From NCBI GenBank assembly GCA_046155225.1, contig JBJXED010000161.1, forward strand, positions 1-31,686: DNA of 31,686 bases, written 5' to 3'. The stretch comes from JAKFVA01 sp046155225 (GTDB lineage: Bacteria; Pseudomonadota; Gammaproteobacteria; Burkholderiales; Burkholderiaceae_C). The stretch's first letter is position 1; each line of letters begins with the position of its first letter. Both the position numbers and the translations under genes were made by a program. Below are positions 14,077 through 22,263 of this stretch, piece after piece. The notes below the pieces were generated by a model. The model was not told where the DNA came from and made no database searches. It saw nothing but the letters and a program-made list of their open reading frames with translations.

Positions 14077-16500
14077 TTAGCGGGCAGCTGAGGCGGCTGG
14101 GGCAGGCTTTGCGGCTGCAGGCTTGGCTTGCAGCTTGGCATGAAAGACCTGCGGTATTTGTGCCAATAAATTGGCCCGCTGCGCTTCCGGCGTGATTTCC
14201 AGCGCGTCTTTAAAGCTGGTCAGCGCTTTGGCGTCGTCCTTGATGGCGGTGTGCTGCATGTTGCCCAGCTGCACCAGGCCTGCAGCTTTTGATTCGGGCC
14301 AACCTTGCAGGCGGTATTCCATGCTCTTGAGTGCCAAAGGATAGTCCCCGGCGCGCCAACCGAGAATAAAGGCGGCATTGAGCAAGTCAAAGTCATAGAT
14401 TTTTTTCTCCACTGCATCGCGGGCCAGATCAAGGGCTTCTTTTTCTTTGCCCGAGCGGCTCAGCAAAATCACTTCAAGCGAGCGCACGGCACTGGCGGTG
14501 GGCTGAATCTTTTTCGCGGCCGCCAAGTGGCCCAGCGCTTTCTCGGGCTCGCCGGTCGAGGCATAACCCCGCGCGGCGTTGGTCATCAACGCCACCACAT
14601 GCTTGCGCGAGGAGATGACGGATTCCCAAATCCAGGTGGCATTTTTCCAGTCACCCCATTTGGCGAGTTCGTCAGCCACCATCGGCGTGATTTTGCGGTA
14701 ATGCGGATTGATGTCAGTCCCCTCTTTGATGAGCCGGAGCATCTCGGCCTTGGCGCGGTCCCACTTGGGGTTGTTCGGGTCTTGCGAGGCAGAAATGCCC
14801 AGCGCGAGCTTGGTTGCCTTGACGATTTTGCTTTCGCACTCGGCGGCTTGCTGGGTAATGTAGGCGGCCAGCGCGGTACACATCATCAGCGCAATGGCGA
14901 GGGCCTGTGAATACGCCGGTTGCCAGTTCAGGCGGAAGACGGAACCAAAACTGCGGTAGCCCAGGCGGGCGTCCGAGGCAGCGAGAATCGCCAAACAGAG
15001 GGCGAAAATCGCGGCCGTGCTGGCCAGCCGCCACGGAAAGCCGGCGTTGCTGATAATCAAAAATGCCAGCAAGCTCAGCAGTGTCAGGCCGCGCAGCGGC
15101 ACCTCGGCCAGGCCTTCGGCGCTGCGGTTTCGCACGGTTCGCCACGCTGCCAGACTGAGGTAGCCCAGCAGAAGCAGCAGGAATACCCAACCCACCAAGC
15201 CGTACTCAGCGAGCAACTGCAAGATTTCGTTGTGGACGTAGTAATCGGTCTCGAGCTGCGAGCCTTCGGCTTGGTAGAGCGGAATATCGGCTTCCCATGC
15301 GCCCGCTCCAACGCCCGTCAGAGGCCTCTTTTCGATAATCCGGCCGGTGGCTTTCCACATGACGAGGCGCACCGAGAACGACTTGACGGTGTACTCTTCT
15401 TTTTGCGCTATCGAGACCGTTCGGGCAAAACCCCTCTGCAGTGGTGTCAAGCCGCGCTTTTCGGTGGCGTGGTCTTCGACCATGCGCGGGTTGCCCGTAG
15501 GAATAATGCCCAGGCCCACCACGGTAGCCAGCAACAACCCGATGGCCAGAATGCGTTGCCCGCTGTCCCAAGTGGAAAAAGCGAACTGTTTGCGGTAAAT
15601 ATACAGAACCACAGGCAGGATGACAGCGATAAAACCCAGCGCAATCAGCGCCGAACGCGTGCCGGTCATCAGCAACGCAATGAGATTGAATGCCAAGGTA
15701 AACGCCAGCAGCGCAATACTGCTCGACTGCCGGGCACGGGCCAGCAAATACACACTGAAAGGCAGCGTGCAGACCACATACTCGGCAAAAAAGTTGCGGT
15801 TGACGAATGTCGAGGCAGGGTTGGGGCCTTGAGGGAAGTACTTGAAGTCGACCCAAAATTGCAGCGCTGTCCAGAGCGACGCCACCACCGCGCCAAAGTG
15901 AATGCCCCAGGCCAGTGTGGGCAGGCGGTCGCGGCTGATGGTGTTCATGCCCAGCCACAGCAGCAAACTCAGCACAAACCAGCGGATGGCTTCAACCCCG
16001 GCTAAATAGGTGTGCGACCAGATCATGCTGCCGAGCGCATAGACCATCAGCAGCAAGGTCAGGCCCATCAAGCCGTGCCAGCGCAGGCCTTCACGGCGGT
16101 TGCGCTGGTTCCAGAAAAAAGCCAGGCCGGCAATCAGCGCGCCAAACGACACCACCGCTGATTTCAAAGTGTCTTGCAGCATCTCCTCGTGCGGCACGCC
16201 CAGCGCAGGGGCGAAAAACATCATCAGGCCGAGGATCAGCACGGTCCAGTCGCCGCGCACCACTTCGGTGGGCAGCGCGGCGGCAGCAGGCGCAGGCACT
16301 GGCGGCTTGGTGGACAGCTTTGCAGCGGGAACCTGCGCAGGTTTGCCGAGGTGGGACAGGGCGTCGACTACCGCAGCAGCGGGATTCGCCAAGCTGGCAG
16401 TCGCAGTGCCTGCAGCGATGCTGGCGGCGCTACCTGCGCCGTTGGAAGCGGCACCATTGCTGGAGGCTCGCGGGGTGGAAATACGTTTTTTCTTGGCCAT
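14077..16500 (-). CDS. O-antigen ligase/polymerase-family membrane protein with TPR-like C-terminus
   Basis: An 807-residue inner-membrane protein of the WaaL/Wzy superfamily, which moves lipid-linked glycan to lipid A, protein or growing polymer. Residues 1-80 are Lys-, Ala- and Pro-rich and probably cytoplasmic and disordered. About 10-12 membrane helices fill 85-555. Family marks are PASTFVNRNFFAEY (228-241), TGTRSALIAL (279-288), MWKATGRIIEKRPLTGVGAG (381-400) and the HNEILQLLAEYGLVGW motif with His423. From about 600 on, helical repeats resembling TPRs (AARGYASTGEPEKALGHLAA) precede an Ala/Pro-rich tail. It could be an O-antigen ligase, a PglL-like protein O-glycosylase or a polymerase. 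No other glycan genes are nearby. It may be cotranscribed with the upstream thioesterase-GNAT gene, about 98 bp away. Confidence 0.82.
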   Translation of the reverse strand: MAKKKRISTPRASSNGAASNGAGSAASIAAGTATASLANPAAAVVDALSHLGKPAQVPAAKLSTKPPVPAPAAAALPTEVVRGDWTVLILGLMMFFAPALGVPHEEMLQDTLKSAVVSFGALIAGLAFFWNQRNRREGLRWHGLMGLTLLLMVYALGSMIWSHTYLAGVEAIRWFVLSLLLWLGMNTISRDRLPTLAWGIHFGAVVASLWTALQFWVDFKYFPQGPNPASTFVNRNFFAEYVVCTLPFSVYLLARARQSSSIALLAFTLAFNLIALLMTGTRSALIALGFIAVILPVVLYIYRKQFAFSTWDSGQRILAIGLLLATVVGLGIIPTGNPRMVEDHATEKRGLTPLQRGFARTVSIAQKEEYTVKSFSVRLVMWKATGRIIEKRPLTGVGAGAWEADIPLYQAEGSQLETDYYVHNEILQLLAEYGLVGWVFLLLLLGYLSLAAWRTVRNRSAEGLAEVPLRGLTLLSLLAFLIISNAGFPWRLASTAAIFALCLAILAASDARLGYRSFGSVFRLNWQPAYSQALAIALMMCTALAAYITQQAAECESKIVKATKLALGISASQDPNNPKWDRAKAEMLRLIKEGTDINPHYRKITPMVADELAKWGDWKNATWIWESVISSRKHVVALMTNAARGYASTGEPEKALGHLAAAKKIQPTASAVRSLEVILLSRSGKEKEALDLARDAVEKKIYDFDLLNAAFILGWRAGDYPLALKSMEYRLQGWPESKAAGLVQLGNMQHTAIKDDAKALTSFKDALEITPEAQRANLLAQIPQVFHAKLQAKPAAAKPAPAASAAR

Positions 16501-16598
16501 GACTGCTAGCGGAAAGCAAAAGCGTTGACAGCGCTCATGCGCTCACGCTGAATAACAAATAACCGCATATTGTCACCGCTGGCTGCGGCAGTTCCGCG

Positions 16599-17501
16599 TC
16601 AGCGGGGAATTTCAGGCGATTGCCCGCCCAGCGGCATGAACATTTCGACATGCGGCAGCCCCGCGTCGTCAAATACCGGCCCGCGCGGCGTGAAACCCGC
16701 GCGGGCATAAAAGCCCTGGGCACTGCACTGGGCGTGCAACACCACTTGCGCATGGCCCTGGGCAGCGGCGGTTTGCAGCAGGCTGTGGAGCAGCCGCGTG
16801 CCCACGCCGCTGCCGCGCAAGACGCGGCAGACAGCCATGCGGCCAATGCGGGCGGTGCCGGTGGATTCCTGCGTTTCCTGCAGCAATCGAGCGGTTGCCA
16901 CCGCCAGGCCCATGCGGTTGTAGGCCACTGCATGCAGTGCTTGTGGGTCGCGGCCGTCCCATTCATCGGCAGGCGATACGCCCTGCTCTTGCATGAACAC
17001 GGCTTCGCGCAAGGCGGCGGCGTCGTGGCCAAGCGCATCCCAAGAGCCCAGCCGTACTTCGACCATCTGCTGACCGGCCTCAAAGCCGAGCAAAACCTCT
17101 CGCAGCACAGCGGGGACGGGCTGCGATTTTTGCGTACTGGGGTCGGCAAACACATACAGCAGCTCGCCGCTGACGAGCAGCGTCTCACCGCGAAACACCG
17201 CGCTGGCAAAGCGCATCGATGAATTGCCCATGTGCTCGCACTTGATCGCCACTTCGAGCGTATCGTCATAGCGGGCCGAGGCATGGTATTCAAGGCTTGC
17301 CTTTTTGACGTACAAGTCACCGCCCAACTGGTGCATGGCGGCTTCATAGGGTAAGGCCAGTGCCCGCCAGTAACCGCCGACCGCCGTATCAAAGTACAGC
17401 AAATAGTGGCCGTTGAAAACGATTTTTTGCATGTCTACCTCGGCCCAGCGCACGCGCAGGCGTTCAAAAAAGCGGAAATGCTGGCGGGTGATGGCACTCA
17501 T
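16599..17501 (-). CDS. Acyl-CoA thioesterase (YbgC/FadM-like) fused to GNAT acetyltransferase
   Basis: A 300-residue fusion. Residues 8 to about 140 form a 4-hydroxybenzoyl-CoA-thioesterase hotdog domain: VRWAEVDMQKIVFNGHYLLY with catalytic Asp23, and VKKASLEYHASARYDDTLEV. Residues about 148-292 form an ElaA-like GNAT domain: LREAVFMQEQGVSPADEWDG, acetyl-CoA motif RGSGVGTRLL (229-238), and AQGFYARAGF. The predicted activities are hydrolysis of an acyl-CoA and transfer of an acyl group to an amine; the substrates are unknown. I chose ATG 17501 (MSAITRQHFRFFERLRVRW) since the 37 upstream residues do not fit the family. From memory this domain pair is known in beta- and gammaproteobacteria, so it is a true family rather than an accident. 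Confidence 0.88.
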   Translation of the reverse strand: MSAITRQHFRFFERLRVRWAEVDMQKIVFNGHYLLYFDTAVGGYWRALALPYEAAMHQLGGDLYVKKASLEYHASARYDDTLEVAIKCEHMGNSSMRFASAVFRGETLLVSGELLYVFADPSTQKSQPVPAVLREVLLGFEAGQQMVEVRLGSWDALGHDAAALREAVFMQEQGVSPADEWDGRDPQALHAVAYNRMGLAVATARLLQETQESTGTARIGRMAVCRVLRGSGVGTRLLHSLLQTAAAQGHAQVVLHAQCSAQGFYARAGFTPRGPVFDDAGLPHVEMFMPLGGQSPEIPR

Positions 17502-17651
17502 GGTTTGGCGGGGAGTGTGTCGATTTTGATGACGCTGATCATGCCACCGGCCAGCGAGCACGGCGTGTCTGGTAGGCCGCGCAAACGGCACCACCCCACA
17601 AAAACAGCTCAAAATTGAGAAATGATTGAAAATTTAATACCAAATTGACCG

Positions 17652-17683
17652 CTAGCCAATGTATTTACTGCCCGTAATGCTAT
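17652..17683 (-). repeat. Dispersed repeat, copy 4 (inverted orientation)
   Basis: On the minus strand the 32-bp core reads ATAGC, then ATTACGGGCAGTAAATACATT in two adjoining parts (ATTACGG and GCAGTAAATACATT), then GGCTAG. This copy is the closest to the consensus of the five. Flanks are AT-rich (CTTAAAAAACC upstream, GGTCAATTTGGTAT downstream). Confidence 0.75.
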
Positions 17684-17717
17684 GGTTTTTTAAGATTTAT
17701 CCCAGTCATCCAAAGAC

Positions 17718-17744
17718 CCGCCGGAGTGCGTAGGCGGCGTTTTT
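17718..17744 (+). terminator. Terminator-like hairpin upstream of the alcohol dehydrogenase gene
   Basis: Stem CCGCC/GGCGG with a 10-nt loop, then CG and five T. No plus-strand gene precedes it, so it would act on read-through or as a leader element of the dehydrogenase message. The stem is short; weak evidence. Confidence 0.25.
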
Positions 17745-17864
17745 GATGCTTGCCGGTACGGGCTATCGCACATGCGACGCGCATCAGGGTTTCCGGGCCA
17801 ACCATGGGAGTCTCCTGCAAATATAGTGGTGACTTCCTGCCCATCCTACCCAAGCTTGTTTGCC

Positions 17865-19001
17865 ATGGCCTACATCTACTACCTCACCCACATCCAGTTT
17901 GAGCACGGTGCCATCCAATTGCTGAAAAAAGAATGCGAGCGTGTGGGCATTACCCGCCCGCTGATCGTCACCGATGCCGGCGTCAAAGCGGCCGGCATTT
18001 TGCAAAAGGCATTGGGTGCCCTTGCAGGGATGACCGTGGCGGTGTTTGACCAAACCCCCTCCAACCCAACCGAAGCTGCAGTGCGCGCTGCGGCTCAATG
18101 CTACAAAGAAAATCGCTGCGACGGCTTGATCGCCGTGGGTGGCGGCTCGGCCATTGACTGCGCCAAAGGCGTGGCGATTGCCGCCACACACGAGGGTCCG
18201 CTCACGCATTACGCCACCATTGAAGGCGGCTCGCCGCGCATCACCGAGCGCGCTGCGCCGCTGATTGCCGTGCCCACCACCAGCGGCACCGGCAGTGAGG
18301 TGGCACGCGGCGCCATCCTCATCGTCAATGACCACCGCAAACTGGGCTTTCACTCGTGGAACATCCTGCCCAAAGCCGCCATTTGTGATCCTGAACTCAC
18401 GCTCGGCTTGCCCGCCAAACTCACTGCCGCCACGGGCATGGACGCGGTGGCGCATTGCATGGAAACCTTCATGGCACCGGCCTTCAACCCACCGGCCGAC
18501 GGCATTGCGCTGGACGGCCTGGCGCGTGCCTGGGCGCATATAGAGCGCGCCACACAGGACGGCAGCGACCGCGAGGCACGCTTTCAGATGATGAGCGCGT
18601 CGATGCAAGGTGCCATGGCCTTTCAAAAAGGCCTGGGTTGCGTGCATTCACTCAGCCACAGCCTGGGCGGGGTTGACCCGCGGCTGCACCACGGCACGCT
18701 GAATGCGGTGTTTTTGCCCGCCGTGGTGCGATTCAACGCCCCTGCCGAATCCATGCAAAAAGACCAGCGGCTGGCACGCATGGCGCATGCAATGGGACTG
18801 GCGTCAGCAGGCGACATACCCGAAGCCATCAAGGACATGAACGCCCGCCTGGGCCTGCCTGCTGGCCTGGCGGCACTGGGTGTGCAAACCGATTGGTTTG
18901 AAAAAATCATCAACGGCGCGCTGGCCGACCATTGCCACAAGACCAACCCGCGCATAGCCACGGGCGGGGAGTACGAGGCAATGCTGGGCGAGTCGCTGTA
19001 A
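17865..19001 (+). CDS. Iron-containing alcohol dehydrogenase
   Basis: A 378-residue group III (FucO-like) NAD(P)-dependent dehydrogenase. The nucleotide-binding motif is GGGSAID (92-98), and the substrate-loop motif is PTTSGTGSEVAR. The divalent-metal ligands are Asp193 and His197 in GMDAVAHCMETF, His261 in CVHSLSHSLGG, and His276 in LHHGTLNAV, matching the FucO set. ATG 17865 (MAYIYYLTHIQFEHGA) is preferred over an in-frame start at 17772 because the extra 31 residues have no family counterpart. The substrate is not determined; 4-hydroxybutyrate or other short-chain alcohol dehydrogenases are close guesses. Monocistronic by spacing. Confidence 0.92.
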   Translation: MAYIYYLTHIQFEHGAIQLLKKECERVGITRPLIVTDAGVKAAGILQKALGALAGMTVAVFDQTPSNPTEAAVRAAAQCYKENRCDGLIAVGGGSAIDCAKGVAIAATHEGPLTHYATIEGGSPRITERAAPLIAVPTTSGTGSEVARGAILIVNDHRKLGFHSWNILPKAAICDPELTLGLPAKLTAATGMDAVAHCMETFMAPAFNPPADGIALDGLARAWAHIERATQDGSDREARFQMMSASMQGAMAFQKGLGCVHSLSHSLGGVDPRLHHGTLNAVFLPAVVRFNAPAESMQKDQRLARMAHAMGLASAGDIPEAIKDMNARLGLPAGLAALGVQTDWFEKIINGALADHCHKTNPRIATGGEYEAMLGESL

Positions 19002-19120
19002 ACATGCTCCGCTGAGAATGGGCAAGTCAGGCCCGTAACTTTTGTAAGACTCAGGCCAAGGTGCGCGACTGACGGGATTGCAGTGCATTTTGAATTTCTC
19101 GATTTGTCTGCACCACCCTC

Positions 19121-19133
19121 AGGAGTCTCGATG
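19121..19133 (+). promoter_or_regulatory. Strong Shine-Dalgarno deciding the DUF1223 gene start
   Basis: AGGAG at 19121-19125 stands 5 nt before ATG 19131. The same CCCTCAGGAGTC leader precedes the acidic gene at 27960. It supports 19131 rather than the open-frame start at 19083. Confidence 0.8.
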
Positions 19134-19877
19134 AAATTCCCTTATTCACGTATGGCCCGCAGCGCCGCGCTGGTCGGCACGCTGGCCGCTGGCAGTACCG
19201 TAGCCCTGGCCCAAACATGCACTGTCAAATCCGGTCCAGCACTCATCCCGGTCATTGAGCTCTACACCTCGGAAGGTTGCAGTTCCTGCCCGCCCGCCGA
19301 GCGCTGGGTCTCGACGCTCAAAGGCCAGGAAGGCAAAGCCGTGGTGCAGGCGTTCCATGTCGGCTACTGGGACTACATTGGTTGGGTTGACCGTTTTGCC
19401 TCGCCTGTGTTCACAACGCGGCAGCGGCAAATCGCCAGCGCCAACGGCCTGCGCAGCATCTACACGCCGCAACTGGTGCGCAATGGCCGTGATTTTCAGG
19501 ATTACAGCCGCGCGCTCAGCGGCAGCGAGCCCGCGCTGGCCAGCCTGACACTCACGCGCCTTGCCAGCGGCCCCGAAGGCGATCAGTTTGAAGCCACCGT
19601 GACGCCGCTGGACGGTGCCCCTGCTAACTGGACGGCTTACTGGACCGTGACCGAGCACGGCCATAGCTCCAAAGTCAATGCGGGCGAGAACCGCGGTGAA
19701 TTCCTCAAGCACGACTACGTTGTGCGCCAGTACACGCCCGCGGGTGATTACAAGGGTGCCCAAAAGTTGACATTCCGCTCGATTGCCGCCGATCCCAAGC
19801 ACCCGCGCCAGATCAATTTGGTGGTGATTGAGCCTAAAACCTTCAAACCGCTGCAAGCCCTCAGCCTGCAGTGCTGA
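19131..19877 (+). CDS. Secreted DUF1223 (thioredoxin-fold) protein
   Basis: A 248-residue exported protein. A signal peptide spans residues 1-27 (basic start MKFPYSRMAR, hydrophobic core, cut after TVALA). The mature part begins with the DUF1223 core LYTSEGCSSCPPAERW, holding a CxxC pair (Cys50, Cys53) at the usual thioredoxin position, then HVGYWDYIGWVDRFASP and YTPQLVRNGR. The family is widespread in proteobacteria with no settled role; a periplasmic redox function is inferred. The start is fixed by AGGAG 5 nt upstream. It stands alone on the plus strand, 50 bp before the DUF924 gene. Confidence 0.9.
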   Translation: MKFPYSRMARSAALVGTLAAGSTVALAQTCTVKSGPALIPVIELYTSEGCSSCPPAERWVSTLKGQEGKAVVQAFHVGYWDYIGWVDRFASPVFTTRQRQIASANGLRSIYTPQLVRNGRDFQDYSRALSGSEPALASLTLTRLASGPEGDQFEATVTPLDGAPANWTAYWTVTEHGHSSKVNAGENRGEFLKHDYVVRQYTPAGDYKGAQKLTFRSIAADPKHPRQINLVVIEPKTFKPLQALSLQC

Positions 19878-19927
19878 AAACTGCCCGCCGCAGTGTGGCG
19901 GCAACTTGTCCGCATTAAACTGGCCGG

Positions 19928-20536
19928 ATGCAATCCAGCGAAACCCCAGACAGCATCCGGCTTTTTTGGTTTGGAGACTTGCCGGACGACGGCGAAGTCG
20001 CTGCGGCCCAGTCCAAACTGTGGTGGGGTAAAAATCCCGCGCAAGACCAAGCGGTGCGCCAGCGTTTTGAGCCGAGTCTGCAAGCAGCTGCAAGCGGTGA
20101 ATTGGACGTATGGCTGCATGAGCCACTTGGCCGCCTCGCCCTGATTTTGTTGGCTGACCAATTCACCCGAATGGCCTGGCGCGACACGCCGAAAGCCTTT
20201 GGCCTGGACACTCTGGCGAGCCGCTGGTCACAGCAGGGCGTTGACTTGGGACAGCATGTGCAATTGCGCCCGATTGAGCAGGTGTTCTTCTACATGCCCT
20301 TGATGCACTCCGAAACCCTGGCTGAGCAAGCGCATTGCGTTAGTTTGTTTGACGCGCTGGTGAAAGTCGCGCCTGCCGCCCACCGTACGCTGTTTGAGGG
20401 CAACCTGGACTTCGCGCGCAGGCACCAGGCCATCATTGACCGGTTTGGCCGCTTCCCGCACCGCAACCTCACTTTGGGCCGGACCTCGACGGCGGAAGAA
20501 CTGGCTTTTTTGCAACAAGCGGGTTCGTCGTTTTGA
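19928..20536 (+). CDS. DUF924 family protein
   Basis: A 202-residue cytoplasmic, all-helical protein of the DUF924 family (COG3803), whose role is unknown. Visible family marks are FWFGDLP at the N-terminus, KLWWGKNP, LILLADQFTRMAWRDTPKAF, QVFFYMPLMHSE, and the end IDRFGRFPHRNLTLGRTSTAEELAFL. Length and both ends are normal. Its TGA overlaps the arfB start (TGATG), implying coupled translation with the ribosome-rescue gene. Confidence 0.9.
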   Translation: MQSSETPDSIRLFWFGDLPDDGEVAAAQSKLWWGKNPAQDQAVRQRFEPSLQAAASGELDVWLHEPLGRLALILLADQFTRMAWRDTPKAFGLDTLASRWSQQGVDLGQHVQLRPIEQVFFYMPLMHSETLAEQAHCVSLFDALVKVAPAAHRTLFEGNLDFARRHQAIIDRFGRFPHRNLTLGRTSTAEELAFLQQAGSSF

Positions 20537-20946
20537 TGAAATGGCGGGCGCTCGACTGTCCGGATGAAGTGCAATGGACGGCCATTCGCGCCCAGGGCGC
20601 AGGCGGGCAAAACGTCAACAAAGTCTCCAGCGCCGTGCATTTGCGCTTTGATATCGCGGCCTCCTCGCTGCCGCAAGATGTCAAAGACCGGCTGCTGGCG
20701 CTGACAGACCAGCGCATCACCTTGGGTGGGGTCGTGGTCATCAAGGCCCAGACCAGCCGCAGCCAGGAGATGAATTTACTGGAAGCGCTGGAGCGCTTGC
20801 AATTGCTGGTAGACAGCGTGGCAGCGCCTCCCAAAGTACGCAAAGTCACCCGGCCAACCAAAGCCTCTGTGCGCCGACGGGTCGAGGGCAAAGTGGCGCG
20901 GGGACAAACCAAACGTTTGCGCGGCAATGTGTCGGGAGAGGTGTAG
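20536..20946 (+). CDS. arfB: Alternative ribosome-rescue factor ArfB (YaeJ)
   Basis: A 136-residue peptidyl-tRNA hydrolase that frees ribosomes stalled at the 3' end of broken messages. The catalytic GGQ is at 23-25 in RAQGAGGQNVNK, followed by the usual small alpha/beta domain and a basic C-terminal tail (KVRKVTRPTKASVRRRVEGK...), which enters the empty mRNA channel. The lack of a codon-recognition domain separates it from RF1/RF2. ATG 20536 overlaps the DUF924 stop; a TTG at 20533 is possible but less likely. Ends 15 bp from the converging cyclic-nucleotide-binding gene. Confidence 0.94.
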   Translation: MKWRALDCPDEVQWTAIRAQGAGGQNVNKVSSAVHLRFDIAASSLPQDVKDRLLALTDQRITLGGVVVIKAQTSRSQEMNLLEALERLQLLVDSVAAPPKVRKVTRPTKASVRRRVEGKVARGQTKRLRGNVSGEV

Positions 20947-20953
20947 TCTCTGG

Positions 20954-20972
20954 TTGCCGGCTCAACCGGCAA
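20954..20972. terminator. Possible bidirectional hairpin between convergent genes
   Basis: A perfect 7-bp stem TTGCCGG/CCGGCAA with a 5-nt loop sits between arfB and the converging gene and overlaps that gene's stop codon. T-rich tails are short on both strands, so termination strength is uncertain. Confidence 0.4.
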
Positions 20973-21414
20973 AATGGTCGACCAAAATCGCCTCCCGCAT
21001 ACGCACGGCCAGCACTGCGGCAAAGGCTTGTGTCAAGACCAGCGCCAGACGCGGCAAGCGCCTGCTGAGCTTTTCATAACGCTCCCAACTCAGCGCCCAG
21101 GCCATGCCAGGCAGTGCGGCCACCACATCGGCACTGCGGGTCGCGCCTGAGAAAAATGCACCCTCGCCTACCACGGTGCCGGGTTTCAGGGCGGCCAGCA
21201 CGGTATTGCCCAGCCGCACATGCAACTCGCCCTCGGTCAAAATAAACAAGACGCGCTCGGTTTCACCGGCCCGTATCAAGGTGTCACCAGGCTGCAAGAA
21301 ACGCATGCTGAGGTAAGGTGCAATTTGCTTCCAGTCGTCCAGCGGCAGTTTGCAGGGCAGCGCGTCAGTGGCGTCGAGGGCTTCGATGGCGTCAATCAGC
21401 TGTTGTACGTTCAT
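20962..21414 (-). CDS. Cyclic-nucleotide-binding-domain protein without DNA-binding domain
   Basis: A 150-residue protein made almost only of a cNMP-binding beta-barrel: FLQPGDTLIRAGETERVLFILTEG and the phosphate-binding-cassette-like GEGAFFSGATRSADVVA. A C-terminal helix follows, but no helix-turn-helix, so it is not a Crp/Fnr repressor. It may sense a nucleotide or just share the fold. The start is ATG 21414 (MNVQQLIDAIEAL); the frame open further upstream overlaps the flavin reductase gene and is spurious. It follows that gene by 10 bp and is probably cotranscribed. Confidence 0.85.
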   Translation of the reverse strand: MNVQQLIDAIEALDATDALPCKLPLDDWKQIAPYLSMRFLQPGDTLIRAGETERVLFILTEGELHVRLGNTVLAALKPGTVVGEGAFFSGATRSADVVAALPGMAWALSWERYEKLSRRLPRLALVLTQAFAAVLAVRMREAILVDHFAG

Positions 21415-21424
21415 CGCCAGCCCT

Positions 21425-22081
21425 TTATCGCGCCCAACCTGCAGGGCGCCCCAGTTCAAAATTCTCAACTGCTTGGGTACGGCCATACCAGTCGGCTCCC
21501 ATGCGGGAGACCAAGTCGAGTTTGTTCGGGTCCACCTGCTGCTGCGCCCCCGGCGCGACACCTTCGGGCAGCGGTGCCAGAATCGATTCGTCAATGTGCG
21601 CAGCCAGCACCTCGCCCAAAATAATGACGCAAGACGGGTTATTGGCCGGGTACGGCATATGCTGTACCAGCTTGCATTCAAACGACACCGGTACGCCCTT
21701 GACGCGGCGAGGCTTGACCAGCGTACTGACCTCACTGTCAACCTTGGCGGCGTCAAATTCGCTCGTCTCGCGGCCATAGCCAAACGAGGTTTCGTTCATT
21801 TGGTTCACCATGGCGTGCGGCACCAGATTCACCACAAACTCGCCGGTGGCGGCAATATTGAGTGCCGTGTCCTTGAAGGTCTTGTCTGCGCCATTGACCA
21901 GCGGGCAAATCATCAGCGTGGGGGGCGTGCCCGTGATCACCTGAAAAAAGCTAAATGGTGCCAGATTGGGCACGCCGTGTGCAGACAGGCTGGACACCCA
22001 CGCAACAGGGCGTGGCGTGACGGTGGAAGCCAGCCAGAAATAACCGCTGCGCGGTGGAGCGTCTTTGAAATTGATAAACAT
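21425..22081 (-). CDS. Flavin reductase-like FMN-binding protein
   Basis: A 218-residue split-barrel flavoprotein of the flavin-reductase-like family (DIM6/NTAB type). Family marks are STVTPRPVAWVSSLSAHGVPNLAP (in two parts, TPRPVAWVSS and GVPNLAPFSFF), ALNIAATGEFVVNLV, and SRMGADWYGR near the C-terminus. It may supply reduced FMN to a monooxygenase or act as an FMN-dependent oxidoreductase. ATG 22081 (MFINFKDAPPRSGYFWLAST). First gene of a two-gene unit with the cyclic-nucleotide-binding protein. Confidence 0.9.
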   Translation of the reverse strand: MFINFKDAPPRSGYFWLASTVTPRPVAWVSSLSAHGVPNLAPFSFFQVITGTPPTLMICPLVNGADKTFKDTALNIAATGEFVVNLVPHAMVNQMNETSFGYGRETSEFDAAKVDSEVSTLVKPRRVKGVPVSFECKLVQHMPYPANNPSCVIILGEVLAAHIDESILAPLPEGVAPGAQQQVDPNKLDLVSRMGADWYGRTQAVENFELGRPAGWAR

Positions 22082-22263
22082 GCATCAAAGCAGCCAAGAC
22101 TGCGTACCAAAATAAAAACAGCATTAATTATGTCTGCTATTTCGTTTGCAGCAGCGCGTCCCAGCCTGCGGGCCTGCGGCTTTGGGCGGAGTACCAGGGC
22201 GAACCAGTTTGGGCCGCTGCCCAGTTGCGATTCACTGCCCGCATAACTCTATTGGAGCGGGAC

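Larger units (their letters stand above)
17502..17864. other. 363-bp divergent intergenic region with a repeat copy
   Basis: The gap between the thioesterase-GNAT gene (minus) and the alcohol dehydrogenase gene (plus). It holds an AT-rich tract at about 17605-17700 that includes the inverted copy of the dispersed repeat, then a hairpin followed by five T at 17718-17744. I see no convincing protein gene: the frame open from 17772 is an upstream extension of the dehydrogenase with no family-like sequence. Promoters for both genes must lie here, but I could not find a clear -35/-10 pair. Confidence 0.5.

Noticed and set aside
14920..16005. A 361-codon plus-strand frame inside the O-antigen-ligase-like gene
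   Set aside because: Antisense to a clear membrane protein; Gln/Arg/Gly-rich translation typical of a shadow frame.
19884..19905. CCGCC/GGCGG hairpin after the DUF1223 gene as a terminator
   Set aside because: Only 5 bp of stem and no T run after it.
19146..20126. A 326-codon minus-strand frame over the DUF1223 and DUF924 genes
   Set aside because: Antisense to two well-supported genes, with no recognisable motif.
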